From Synechococcus sp. JA-2-3B'a(2-13) (GTDB taxonomy: Bacteria; Cyanobacteriota; Cyanobacteriia; Thermostichales; Thermostichaceae), in contig NC_007776.1 in the NCBI RefSeq assembly GCF_000013225.1, positions 205,277-269,276 of the forward strand: a stretch of DNA of 64,000 nucleotides. The letters run 5' to 3'. The translations under genes and the position numbers were made by a program. Every line of letters begins with the position of its first letter. The first letter of the stretch is position 1. Under the pieces are notes generated by a model. That model was not told the origin of the DNA. It did no database searches and worked only from the letters and a program-made list of their open reading frames with translations. This document shows, one piece after another, positions 34,045-42,819 of this stretch.

Positions 34045-35304
34045 ATGAGCGAACCTTCCTCCCGTCCTCATCACATTGTCCTGACTTCCCATCCCTCCCC
34101 TCATGGGACGCAAGCCCAGCCGATCCGCTGGGGAGCCTTGGATCCGCTGCGGCGGGGGCCGGTGGTGGGTAGCCTGACCAATCTTGCCCATCGCAATGTC
34201 ATCGGCACCCATGCGGGAGCCTACGCTGTCTATCGGGCATTGGCTGTGGCCAGTGGCTCTTTGCAGGCGGATCACCGCGCCGATTTAACCCATACTGCCC
34301 CGGTGGTGTCGATTGGCCCTCACCCAAGCTGGGGAGATCCAGACCGGATTGTGTCCTTGGATCCCTGGGGAGCAGTTGTGGGGGAAGTCTTTGCTCCCCT
34401 CTATGCCCAGGGCTACGATATTCGCCCTACTATTGCCATTACTCAGGCCCACATCCACATGCCAGAACTGCAGGAGGCGGTCAACAAAGGGCGGTTACGG
34501 GTGGATGGCCGGATCCTCAAAGACAATGGCAGCCTGGTGGTCACCAAAGCCGCAATCGAGCCGGTCTGGTACCTGCCGGGGATCGCCAAACGATTGCAGG
34601 TGAGCGAAAGCCTGCTGCGCCGCACCCTCTTCGAGCAGACGGGAGGCATGTTTCCAGAATTGGTGACTCGCCCAGACCTATCGGTGTTTTTGCCGCCCAT
34701 CGGTGGCCAGACGGTGTACATCATCGGGCAAGTGGCCGCCATCACCGACCCGGCTTTGCCCCTGGCGGTGCGGGTTCACGACGAATGCAATGGTTCCGAT
34801 GTGTTTGGCTCGGATATTTGCACCTGCCGCCCCTACCTGGTGCATAGCATTGAGGAATGCGTTAAGACGGCCCAGGCCGGTGGAGCCGGGGTGATCGTGT
34901 ACCTGCGCAAAGAAGGCCGCGCCTTGGGAGAGGTGACCAAGTTTTTGGTCTACAACGCCCGCAAGCGCCAGGAAGGAGGGGATCGGGCTGATGCCTACTT
35001 CGCCCGTACCGAGTGTGTGGCAGGGGTGCAAGACATCCGGTTTCAGGAGTTGATGCCGGATGTGCTCCATTGGCTGGGCATAACCCGAATCGATCGCCTG
35101 ATTTCCATGAGCGACCTCAAGTATCGAGCCATCACCAACTCCGGCATTGAGGTCGTGCAGCGGGTGCCCATCCCAGAAGAGCTGATCCCGGCGGATGCCC
35201 GTGTGGAGATCGAGGCCAAAAAAGCTGCCGGCTACTACACTGAGGGTGAGGTACTGGATGCGGAGCGGCTGGCCCAAATCCGAGGAAGAGCCTTGGTGGA
35301 GTGA
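34045..35304 (+). CDS. GTP cyclohydrolase II, URC-type long form
   Basis: The C-terminal 200 residues are a GTP cyclohydrolase II domain with the zinc cysteines in DECNGSDVFGSDICTCRPYL and the catalytic region VYLRKEGRALGEVTKFLVYN. The N-terminal 200 residues (RWGALDPLRRGPVVGSLTNL, HRNVIGTHAGAYAVYRALAV, QTGGMFPELVTRPDLSVFLP) match the long variant associated with the URC uracil-degradation pathway rather than ordinary RibA. No other URC gene is visible nearby, so it may be a lone riboflavin-type enzyme or part of a scattered pathway. ATG 34045 is chosen; TTG 34036 is in frame. Confidence 0.85.
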   Translation: MSEPSSRPHHIVLTSHPSPHGTQAQPIRWGALDPLRRGPVVGSLTNLAHRNVIGTHAGAYAVYRALAVASGSLQADHRADLTHTAPVVSIGPHPSWGDPDRIVSLDPWGAVVGEVFAPLYAQGYDIRPTIAITQAHIHMPELQEAVNKGRLRVDGRILKDNGSLVVTKAAIEPVWYLPGIAKRLQVSESLLRRTLFEQTGGMFPELVTRPDLSVFLPPIGGQTVYIIGQVAAITDPALPLAVRVHDECNGSDVFGSDICTCRPYLVHSIEECVKTAQAGGAGVIVYLRKEGRALGEVTKFLVYNARKRQEGGDRADAYFARTECVAGVQDIRFQELMPDVLHWLGITRIDRLISMSDLKYRAITNSGIEVVQRVPIPEELIPADARVEIEAKKAAGYYTEGEVLDAERLAQIRGRALVE

Positions 35305-35316
35305 GCGGGATCCCTC

Positions 35317-36102
35317 ATGCAAGTGGCTACCTGGAATGTCAACTCCATTCGCACCCGGCTGCCTCAGGTTTTGGCTTGGCTGGACAGCCAGGGATCCCTG
35401 GATGTGCTCTGCCTGCAGGAGACTAAGGTGGTGGATGAAGACTTTCCCCGGGCGGCCTTTCAGGAGCGGGGCTTTCATGTGGAGGTCTACGGGCAAAAGT
35501 CCTACAACGGTGTGGCTCTGATCAGCCGGGATCCCCCGGAAAAAGTAGAACGGGGGTTTGGTGCGCTGCTGCCTTCGGCGGCAGATTTGGACGAGCAAAA
35601 GCGGCTGATGAGCGCCATCTACCGCGGGATCCGTATTCTCAACCTTTATGTGCCCAACGGTGCTGAGGTGGGATCGGAAAAATACGCCTATAAATTGCGC
35701 TGGCTGGCCACGCTGAAGGATTACCTCGCGGTTGCCCTGAGCCAAGGGGATCCCATCTTGCTCTGCGGGGACTTTAACATTGCCCTGGAAGATCGGGATA
35801 TTTACGATCCCCAAAAAGCGGGAGAAATCATGGCTTCCGAACCGGAGCGACAAGCCCTGCAGGAGATCCTGGCTTTAGGGTTTGAAGATGCGTTTCGCAG
35901 GTTCACCCCAGATCCCGGCCATTTTAGCTGGTGGGACTATCGCTCGGGGGGGTTTCAAAGGAATCGCGGCTGGCGCATTGATCATCATTATCTGTCTCGT
36001 GAGCTACAGGAGAAAGCCACCGCTTGCTGGATCGATGTTGAGCCACGGCGGGCCGAAAAACCCAGCGATCATGCCCCTGTCATTGTTGCCCTGGATATTT
36101 AA
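35317..36102 (+). CDS. xthA: Exodeoxyribonuclease III
   Basis: This AP endonuclease/3'-exonuclease acts in base-excision repair. The 261-residue protein has the full catalytic set: QVATWNVNSIRTRLPQVL (Asn), LCLQETKVVDEDFP (Glu), YNGVALISR, LCGDFNIALEDRDIYDP (Asp-x-Asn), WWDYRSG, WRIDHHYLS and PSDHAPVIVAL (catalytic His). It follows the cyclohydrolase by 12 bases and may share its transcript. Confidence 0.95.
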   Translation: MQVATWNVNSIRTRLPQVLAWLDSQGSLDVLCLQETKVVDEDFPRAAFQERGFHVEVYGQKSYNGVALISRDPPEKVERGFGALLPSAADLDEQKRLMSAIYRGIRILNLYVPNGAEVGSEKYAYKLRWLATLKDYLAVALSQGDPILLCGDFNIALEDRDIYDPQKAGEIMASEPERQALQEILALGFEDAFRRFTPDPGHFSWWDYRSGGFQRNRGWRIDHHYLSRELQEKATACWIDVEPRRAEKPSDHAPVIVALDI

Positions 36103-36113
36103 GCGCCTTGTTA

Positions 36114-36233
36114 TAGTCATTTCAAGCTAGGTTGAGACACTCCCCAAACGCTCCCTGCCACTGCCTTCACCCCTTCTCTCAGAGGAAGAGGGGAGCCAGG
36201 CGGAAATGTTTCATTCCTGTTTAAATGACCATA
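36114..36233. repeat. MITE-like repeat, copy C
   Basis: It starts TAGTCATTTCAAGCTAGGTT then GAGAC, and ends CCTGTTTAAATGACCATA. The ends are imperfect inverted repeats of each other and match copies A1 and B. It sits between xthA and the TnpB element. Confidence 0.8.
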
Positions 36234-36366
36234 ACAGCTCATACCAACTAGCCATCCAATTAAAATGGAGCGGCCTCTTCGAGAATTTTCAGCTAGAAAT
36301 CGCAGGAGCCCCGCACTGTACCCGTAGGGTCAGTGTCGGGAGGAATGCGGAAGTTATGATAGAACC

Positions 36367-37560
36367 ATGACTCAAGTCCTGACCGTCCCCTGCAAGCTCA
36401 AGGTGTCCCAGTCGCAAGCCGCAAAGTTGGATGCGACAATGGATGCCTTTGTGCAGGCGTTGAACTGGGTCAACCAAAACACACCAGAAAAAGTAGTCAA
36501 CGCAGTCAAACTCCAGTCCCTTTGCTATTACCAGATTCGCGCCCGGTTCGGCTTATCCAGTAACTTGGCTCAGCAGGTCTGCAGGCGGCTGGCCGGCGCC
36601 CGTAAAGTTGCCCAACAGAAAAACCGCCCCGTCAAAGCGTTCAAGGGTGGCTTCGCTACCTACGACGCTCGTATCTTTTCGTTCCGCGAGAAAGACTGGA
36701 CGGTGTCGCTGACCACGGTGGAGGGTCGGGAGCGCTTTGAGCTGGCGATTGGCCGCTACCAGAGAGAACGGCTGGCGGGCTCCAATCCCAAATCTGCCAC
36801 TCTGGTCAAGCGTAAAGACGGCTCCTACTCCATTCAAATCTGTGTGGAAGCGGAGCCATCCCCACCGCAACGCACGGGTAGAGTGCTGGGGGTGGACTTG
36901 GGAAGGACAGATATTGCCCATACGTCAGAAGGGGATAACTGGAATGGACAGCAGTTGAACCGAATCCGAGACCACTACTCCCGGTTGAGGGCGGCACTCC
37001 AACGCAAAGCCAGTAAGGGCACACGCAGTTCGCGGCGCAGATGCCGTCAACTGCTGCAACGGCTGTCTGGCAAGGAGAGGCGCTTTCAGGCGTGGGTCAA
37101 TCATCGCATCTCCAAAGCTATTGTCTCTAGGGCAAAGACCACAAACAGCGCTATTGCCCTGGAAGACCTGACAGGGATCCGGAAAAGAGTCAATCAACAA
37201 CCCCGCAGCAAAGCCGAGCGGCGCAGGGCCAACAGTTGGGCGTTCTACCAACTACGTCAGTTTCTGGAATACAAGGCGAGGGCTGCAGGGGTTTCTCTGA
37301 TTCTTGTGCCGCCTGCTTACACGTCGCAGACCTGTCACAAGTGTTTACACATCCACCCTGAGCAGGGCAAGTCCTACCGCAGTGGCAAGTCGTTCAAGTG
37401 TGGGCACTGTGGATGGGAAGGGGATGCGGATTTGAATGGTGCGAATGTGATTGCGCTTTTGGGGGCTGCTGTGAACCAGCCTAGAGGTTCGTGGTTGGCT
37501 TGCCAACTGCAGGGCTACCGAAAGCCCGCCCTGTACTGCGAAGCAGTCAGGGTCGGGTAG
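36367..37560 (+). CDS. tnpB: RNA-guided nuclease TnpB (IS1341-like), element 1
   Basis: The 397-residue protein has the split RuvC core: Asp in VLGVDLGRTDIAHTSEG (about residue 180), Glu in NSAIALEDLTGIRKRV (about 260), and Asp in GWEGDADLNGANVIALLGAA (about 355). A zinc ribbon with paired Cys (SQTCHKCLHIHP; KCGHCGWEG) precedes the last one. All catalytic residues look intact. TnpB proteins cut DNA guided by an RNA from the element's 3' end and help keep the element in place. The 3' end of the gene overlaps the right-end hairpin. Confidence 0.93.
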   Translation: MTQVLTVPCKLKVSQSQAAKLDATMDAFVQALNWVNQNTPEKVVNAVKLQSLCYYQIRARFGLSSNLAQQVCRRLAGARKVAQQKNRPVKAFKGGFATYDARIFSFREKDWTVSLTTVEGRERFELAIGRYQRERLAGSNPKSATLVKRKDGSYSIQICVEAEPSPPQRTGRVLGVDLGRTDIAHTSEGDNWNGQQLNRIRDHYSRLRAALQRKASKGTRSSRRRCRQLLQRLSGKERRFQAWVNHRISKAIVSRAKTTNSAIALEDLTGIRKRVNQQPRSKAERRRANSWAFYQLRQFLEYKARAAGVSLILVPPAYTSQTCHKCLHIHPEQGKSYRSGKSFKCGHCGWEGDADLNGANVIALLGAAVNQPRGSWLACQLQGYRKPALYCEAVRVG

Positions 37561-37562
37561 TT
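37440..37562 (+). ncRNA. Probable omega/reRNA at the 3' end of TnpB element 1
   Basis: TnpB guide RNAs usually span the last part of tnpB and the right-end hairpin and run into flanking DNA. Here the right-end hairpin (37529-37552) overlaps the final codons. The start coordinate is only an estimate. Confidence 0.35.
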
Positions 37563-38000
37563 TACAACCATTCTGTGTTCGGGGCTGAGCTGAGCCATGC
37601 TTTGCTGTAGAGCCTGTTGGTAGTGCAAGTGCATCAGGTCGGGGCCAGGGTGAGCGATATCCGATCCGAGGGCCAGGTTTTGGGTTTGGGAGTGTTGCCG
37701 GGCGCAGCGCCGTCGCTGATCTGAGGCCACATTCCAGCAGATGCGATACAGCCAAGTGGAAAACTGGGCCGAGCCGCGAAACCGAGGCAACCCTTTCCAG
37801 GCACGAATAAACACTTCCTGTACCAGGTCATCCAAAAGATCGGCTCCACACAAGGGATAGAGGATATTCCGTACCGACTGCTGGTATTTGCGGTAGAGTT
37901 GGCGAAAGCTCTGGCTGTCGCCGTTGAGGCAGCGCTGGATCAGCTCCCAATCGGATGTATCCTTTGCCGCCTGCACGAGAGGACGCTCCCTTGTTCTCAA
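37515..38000 (-). pseudogene. ECF-type sigma factor, truncated before region 4 by the TnpB element
   Basis: The product has sigma region 2 (SFRQLYRKYQQSVRNILYPL, LLDDLVQEVFIRAWKGLPRF, AQFSTWLYRICWNVASDQRR) and reaches MAQLSPEHRMVV, the point where the region 4 helix-turn-helix should begin. From there the frame runs into TnpB element 1 and adds about 15 foreign residues. I looked for the missing region 4 on the minus strand left of the element (36235-36300) and did not find it, so DNA was lost or moved. Without region 4 the protein cannot recognise a -35 box normally. Confidence 0.82.
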
Positions 38001-38268
38001 CCTTGCTTTGTCTGACTCCCAATGCCCCCAAAAGGTTCAAAGGATCCCTGTCTACGATGGCCCTCCACTTCCCGCCAAGATACCGGCATCTTCTGATTGC
38101 CGTTTTCCCTCAAAGGATACCCGCCGGCAGGTGTAGACAAGCCAATCCCTCTTGCCTGTTCGCACTTTCTCAATCCCAATTCTGTTGAATTCTATTGGCT
38201 CGTCGACCTACAATTCCAATAACACCAAAAAGAGGGAATGAAAAGCTGATCTTCATGCCTGCCTGGCC

Positions 38269-39201
38269 ATGGCCAAAACAACTCAGATAACCGATAAACC
38301 CGATCTGTTTGGATTCCTCTATCATCACCCGACGCTCATCCTTGCCATTCTGTTGGGGCCACCTCTCATTTGGTTACTGGTCTTTTACTTGGGGCCGCTG
38401 CTGGCGCTGCTGCTGCAAAGTTTTTATCATCTGGATCCCTTTACCGGCCTGATCCTGAGAAAGTTGACTTTGGCCACCTATCGGGAGCTGCTCACTCCTG
38501 CCAGCGTGGATATCTTTGTCCGCAGCTTGACTATGGCTTTGGCAGTGACCCTAGCTGCAATTGTGTTGGCTTTTCCTCTGGCTTATACCATGGTCAGACT
38601 GGCCTCTCCTCGCTGGAAGGACTTTTTGTACTTGTTGGTGCTCCTACCGCTTTGGTCTAGTTATTTGATTCGGGTTTATGCCTGGAAGTTGATCCTGGCC
38701 AAAGAAGGGATCCTTACCTATCTACTCACCCATGTGGGCCTACAGGGCTGGGTGGAAAAGATTTTGCAGTTGCCCGGGATCGGTGGGCCATCGCTGGCTG
38801 TATCCAACTTGGGTATTTTCTTGGTGTTTCTCTATGTTTGGCTGCCCTATATGATTCTGCCGATCCAGGCGGCTTTGGAGCGAGTGCCTGATAGCTTAAT
38901 TGAGGCTTCTGCAGATTTGGGAGCTCAGGGTTGGCAAACGTTCCGCCATGTTACTCTTCCCCTCGCCTTGCCAGGGATCCTGGCCGGGTCGGTCTTTACC
39001 TTTTCCTTAACGCTAGGAGATTTTGTGGTGCCTTATTCTCTGGGCAATTCCAGCTATTTCATCGGGCAGGCAGTTCTCGCCTTTCAGGGCACCTCTGGCA
39101 ACATTCCCTCGGCGGCAGCCTTCACGGTTGTGCCGATGGGGATCATGACCGTCTATCTGCTAGTGGCCAAGCGGCTGGGGGCTTTTGAATCGGTGAGCTG
39201 A
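38269..39201 (+). CDS. ABC transporter permease, spermidine/putrescine PotB type
   Basis: The 310-residue protein has six to seven membrane helices and the permease EAA-type loop EASADLGAQGWQTFRHVTLP near residue 222. It has the PotB-like pattern LLPLWSSYLIRVYAWKLILA. It would form the membrane channel of a polyamine or similar importer. No ATPase, second permease or binding protein of this type is adjacent, so partners must be encoded elsewhere. Confidence 0.85.
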   Translation: MAKTTQITDKPDLFGFLYHHPTLILAILLGPPLIWLLVFYLGPLLALLLQSFYHLDPFTGLILRKLTLATYRELLTPASVDIFVRSLTMALAVTLAAIVLAFPLAYTMVRLASPRWKDFLYLLVLLPLWSSYLIRVYAWKLILAKEGILTYLLTHVGLQGWVEKILQLPGIGGPSLAVSNLGIFLVFLYVWLPYMILPIQAALERVPDSLIEASADLGAQGWQTFRHVTLPLALPGILAGSVFTFSLTLGDFVVPYSLGNSSYFIGQAVLAFQGTSGNIPSAAAFTVVPMGIMTVYLLVAKRLGAFESVS

Positions 39202-39264
39202 CCCGATCAAGGATTTTTCCAACACATGAGGAGCCAACTGAGCTAGGCTGGTAAGTGTTAACGA

Positions 39265-39951
39265 ATGTATCGGGCTGTCCCTATGGTGCTCTTTGGCTTT
39301 GGCAAACTTGGCAAGAAACTGTCCCTGCCCAAACCGGAAGAAGCCTTGCCGGGCCGGGCCGAGCCGATGGTGATCGTGAATCGGCATTTTGTCAATGGCC
39401 ATCCGCTGCAGCCGCCTTTTCCCGAGGGCATGGAGCTGGCCATGTTCGGCATGGGCTGCTTCTGGGGGGCAGAGCGCAAGTTTTGGCAGGTGCCAGGGGT
39501 GTTCAGCACAGCGGTGGGCTACGCTGGCGGGTTTACCCCCAACCCCACCTATGAAGAGGTCTGTACTGGCCTGACTGGCCACAACGAGGTGGTGCGGGTG
39601 GTTTACGACCCAGCTCAGGTCAGCTATGCCCAACTGCTGAAGGTGTTTTGGGAAAATCACGACCCTACCCAGGGGATGCGCCAAGGCAATGATGTGGGCA
39701 CCCAATACCGCTCCGGCATCTATGTGTATTCTCCGGCGCAGCGGGAGCTGGCGGAAAAAACCCGCGATCTCTATCAGCAGGCCCTGACCGCCCACGGCTA
39801 CGGCCAGATCACCACCGAGATCTTAGACGCGCCTGAGTTTTACTACGCCGAAGACTACCACCAGCAATATCTGGCCAAGAATCCGCGCGGCTACTGCGGC
39901 CTGCGGGGCACTAGGGTTTGTCTGCCAGAGATCCTCACCGAGCCTGCCTAG
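39265..39951 (+). CDS. msrA: Peptide-methionine (S)-S-oxide reductase
   Basis: MsrA repairs oxidised methionine in proteins using thioredoxin. The catalytic Cys is in [20 protein letters not shown]. The substrate-site motifs [52 protein letters not shown] and [20 protein letters not shown] are present. The ATG at 39265 opens the frame, but homologues often begin MVLFGFGK, which would place the start at 39283. Length 222-228 fits. Confidence 0.95.
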   Translation: MYRAVPMVLFGFGKLGKKLSLPKPEEALPGRAEPMVIVNRHFVNGHPLQPPFPEGMELAMFGMGCFWGAERKFWQVPGVFSTAVGYAGGFTPNPTYEEVCTGLTGHNEVVRVVYDPAQVSYAQLLKVFWENHDPTQGMRQGNDVGTQYRSGIYVYSPAQRELAEKTRDLYQQALTAHGYGQITTEILDAPEFYYAEDYHQQYLAKNPRGYCGLRGTRVCLPEILTEPA

Positions 39952-39965
39952 CCCCAACCCAACCG

Positions 39966-40793
39966 TCAAAAGACTCGGCGGGAATGGGATCCCCGCTCAA
40001 GGAACTCCCTAGCCACTAGGGTTACCACCGCCAGCAAGGAGAGCACCACCGCCGCCGCATAGGCTGAGCCGGTGGCATAACTGCGGTAGGCATCTTCCAC
40101 GAACAGGGGCAAGGTCTGGGTGCGGCCAATGATGTTGCCGGAAACCACAGCCACAGCGCCGAACTCCCCCATGGCGCGGGCATTGGTCAAGATGACGCCG
40201 TACAGAAGGCCCCAGCGGATGTTGGGCAGGGTGATTCTCCAGAAGATCTGCCAGGGGGTCGCCCCCAGCGTTTTGGCGGCTTCTTCCTGGTCGGTGCCTG
40301 CCTCCTCCAACACCGGCAACACTTCCCGCGCCACAAAAGGAAGGGTGATGAAAGCCGTTGCCAACACAATGCCCGGAAATGCAAAGATAACCCTCCAGGA
40401 TCCCAGCCAACCCTGACGCCCGAAGATGAGCACCAGCATTAGGCCAGCCACCACCGGGGAAATGGAAAAGGGCAGATCGATCAGGCTCAGCAGCAGCGCC
40501 CGCCCCGGAAAACGCCGATGAGCAATGGCCAAGGCAGCACAGAGGCCGAAAAAGGTATTGAGGGGCACAACGACCAGGGCGGTTAGCACCGTCAATCGCA
40601 GGGCACTGAGCAACTCCCGCTCTGTCAGGCGATGGAGAAAGGCTGGGATCCCTTCTCGAAACGCCTGATAGAAGATGTTCACCACCGGGATCCCGAGCAG
40701 CAGCGCGATGTAAAGCCCGACGATCCCGATCAACAGGCCCGACAGCCATGTTGAGGGCTTCGGTTTGACACCTGCTACCTCGTCAGGTTTCAT
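39966..40793 (-). CDS. cysW: Sulfate ABC transporter permease CysW
   Basis: The 275-residue membrane protein has six helices and the CysW pattern: NIFYQAFREGIPAFLHRLTE, IDLPFSISPVVAGLMLVLIF, EEAAKTLGATPWQIFWRITL and ARAMGEFGAVAVVSGNIIGR. It pairs with CysT to form the channel for sulfate and thiosulfate. It overlaps the cysT stop by 11 bases and is the last gene of sbpA-cysA-cysT-cysW. Confidence 0.93.
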   Translation of the reverse strand: MKPDEVAGVKPKPSTWLSGLLIGIVGLYIALLLGIPVVNIFYQAFREGIPAFLHRLTERELLSALRLTVLTALVVVPLNTFFGLCAALAIAHRRFPGRALLLSLIDLPFSISPVVAGLMLVLIFGRQGWLGSWRVIFAFPGIVLATAFITLPFVAREVLPVLEEAGTDQEEAAKTLGATPWQIFWRITLPNIRWGLLYGVILTNARAMGEFGAVAVVSGNIIGRTQTLPLFVEDAYRSYATGSAYAAAVVLSLLAVVTLVAREFLERGSHSRRVF

Positions 40794-41595
40794 GGCGACT
40801 TCCCCAGGCTTGCAGAAGGTTAATTACCACCAGCGACAGGAAAGAGATCCCCAACATCACCGTTCCGATCACGGTTGCCCCAGCATAGTCGTGTTGTTCC
40901 AGCCGCTGAATCACCAGCACCGCCGCGATCAAGTCCCGAAAGGGAATGCTGGAAGCGATGATCACCACAGAGCCGTATTCCCCCACGGCGCGGGAAAACC
41001 CCAGGGCCACCCCGGTGAGCACTGCCGGCAGAATCTGGGGCAGCACCACGCGCCGGAAGGTCTGAAAGCGGGAAGCCCCCAAACTCCAGGCTGCCTCTTC
41101 CACATCTTTCTCCAGCTCCTGCAACACCGGCTGCACCGTCCGCACCACAAAGGGAAAAGAAATAAACAGCATCGCCACCCCCACCCCCAAGCGGGTAAAG
41201 GAGATGCGGATCCCCAAGGGGGCCAAAAGGGATCCAATCCAGCCGTTGCTGCTGTAAACCGTTGCCAGGGTGAGGCCGGCCACGGCGGTGGGCAAAGCAA
41301 ACGGCAGATCGATCAACCCCTCGAGAAGCTTTTTGCCGGGGAAGGCGTAGCGCACCAGCACCCAGGCAGTCAGGGTGCCCATCACGCCGTTGATCAGAGC
41401 CGCCAGCAACGCGGTTACAAAAGTAACTTCATAGGCGGAGAGGGCCACGGGATCCGTCGCGATCCGCCAAAACTCCGCCCAGCCCACGCTGCTGGACTTG
41501 GCAATCAAGGCAGCCAGCGGCAGAATCAACATCAAGAAGAGATAGCCCAGGGTCAGCCGCCACGGCCAAGACAGTTGAGACAAAGCTTGCAGCAA
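40783..41595 (-). CDS. cysT: Sulfate ABC transporter permease CysT (CysU)
   Basis: The 270-residue membrane protein has the CysT pattern IDLPFALPTAVAGLTLATVY, GIRISFTRLGVGVAMLFISF and the ATPase-contact loop EEAAWSLGASRFQTFRRVVL. FSRAVGEYGSVVIIASSIPF is also present. It is the first permease of the pair. It starts six bases after cysA, indicating tight operon packing. Confidence 0.93.
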   Translation of the reverse strand: MLQALSQLSWPWRLTLGYLFLMLILPLAALIAKSSSVGWAEFWRIATDPVALSAYEVTFVTALLAALINGVMGTLTAWVLVRYAFPGKKLLEGLIDLPFALPTAVAGLTLATVYSSNGWIGSLLAPLGIRISFTRLGVGVAMLFISFPFVVRTVQPVLQELEKDVEEAAWSLGASRFQTFRRVVLPQILPAVLTGVALGFSRAVGEYGSVVIIASSIPFRDLIAAVLVIQRLEQHDYAGATVIGTVMLGISFLSLVVINLLQAWGSRHET

Positions 41596-41601
41596 CGTTT
41601 C

Positions 41602-42645
41602 TCAAGCTCCCACCGGCATTGCGGTCATCTCGGTTTTTTTGACGGGAAAGGCTTTCACCACCTTGGGGCGCACATAGACCTGCTGCCCCACCTGCAGGGG
41701 TTGGTTGGCATATTGCTCGCGGCTGAGATGGGCCCACAGGGATCCGCCATCGCTAAGAATCAGCTCCGCCTGAATCTCCCGACCCAGGTGGATGATCTCC
41801 TTAACGCGGGCAGAAACACCACTGCTGCCGGGGTTGACCTCAATCTGCACATCGTGGGGGCGCAAAAAAAGCTGATGCGGGCCGGCCTGCACCTCGGGAA
41901 GCTGGCAAAAGAGTTGGGAGCGGGGAGAAAGCTCGTTGACCGGGCCGACAAAGCTCATCACAAAGGGTGTAGCTGGATGGTCATAGATTTCTGCCGGGGA
42001 TCCCACCTGTTCGATCCGCCCCTGGTTCATCACCACGATCTGATCCGCCACCTCCATGGCTTCCTCTTGATCATGGGTTACAAATACCGTTGTCACATGC
42101 ACCTCATCGTGCAGGCGCCGCAACCACTTGCGCAGCTCTTTGCGGACTTTGGCATCCAGGGCCCCAAAGGGCTCATCCAACAGCAACACCTGCGGCTCCA
42201 CCGCCAAAGCGCGGGCTAGGGCCACCCGCTGCCGCTGCCCCCCAGAGAGTTGAGAGGGGTAGCGATCCCCGAACCCCGATAGCTGCACCAGCTCCAGCAG
42301 CTCATCCACCCGTGCCCGAATCTCGGCCCGTGAAGCCTTGCGGATCTCCAAGCCAAAGGCGATGTTCTGCCGCACCGTCATGTGCTTGAACAGGGCGTAG
42401 TGCTGAAAAACAAAACCAATGTTGCGCTCCTGGACGCTGGCATGGGTAGCATCCCGCCCGGTGAGGGAAATCCGCCCCGTATCCGGCTTTTCTAGGCCGG
42501 CAATCAGGCGCAGCAGGGTGGATTTGCCAGAACCGGATGGCCCCAAGAGGGCAACCAGGGATCCCGTGGGAATGGTGAGATCGGTGGGGTGAAGGGCCTG
42601 AAACTCGCCAAAACGCTTCGATACCCCTTCGATGGTGATACCCAT
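41602..42645 (-). CDS. cysA: Sulfate ABC transporter ATP-binding protein CysA
   Basis: The 347-residue ATPase has Walker [17 protein letters not shown] near residue 35, signature [15 protein letters not shown], Walker [20 protein letters not shown] and switch [13 protein letters not shown]-terminal regulatory domain of about 110 residues follows, with a GFVGPVNEL-type entry ([13 protein letters not shown]). It powers sulfate import with CysT and CysW. It lies between the binding-protein gene and the permeases. Confidence 0.94.
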   Translation of the reverse strand: MGITIEGVSKRFGEFQALHPTDLTIPTGSLVALLGPSGSGKSTLLRLIAGLEKPDTGRISLTGRDATHASVQERNIGFVFQHYALFKHMTVRQNIAFGLEIRKASRAEIRARVDELLELVQLSGFGDRYPSQLSGGQRQRVALARALAVEPQVLLLDEPFGALDAKVRKELRKWLRRLHDEVHVTTVFVTHDQEEAMEVADQIVVMNQGRIEQVGSPAEIYDHPATPFVMSFVGPVNELSPRSQLFCQLPEVQAGPHQLFLRPHDVQIEVNPGSSGVSARVKEIIHLGREIQAELILSDGGSLWAHLSREQYANQPLQVGQQVYVRPKVVKAFPVKKTEMTAMPVGA

Positions 42646-42819
42646 AGGTTCTGCCTAGCTAGTGGTTTGCCTGAGAAGTTGCTGGATGGTTGCCGGCTGA
42701 GTCTTCTGGAGAGGGCGAGGGAAGTTAAACCCGCGGCTAATCTACGGTAAACCTGTCAACAAACCGTTGATACAGCTCCCAGAATAACTTGAACGGGGAT
42801 CCAAAACAAGGGAGACTCC

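Larger units (their letters stand above)
36305..37562 (+). mobile_element. TnpB-only IS200/IS605-type element 1
   Basis: Two similar hairpins bound the tnpB gene, each with a single unpaired T. The left is CACTG-T-ACCC with GGGTCAGTG (36314-36335). The right is CCCTG-T-ACTGC with GCAGTCAGGG (37529-37552). Bulged-T hairpins are the known TnpA recognition structures of IS200/IS605 ends. No tnpA is present, so the element depends on a transposase elsewhere. Exact ends are not fixed because the family makes no target duplication. Confidence 0.8.
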
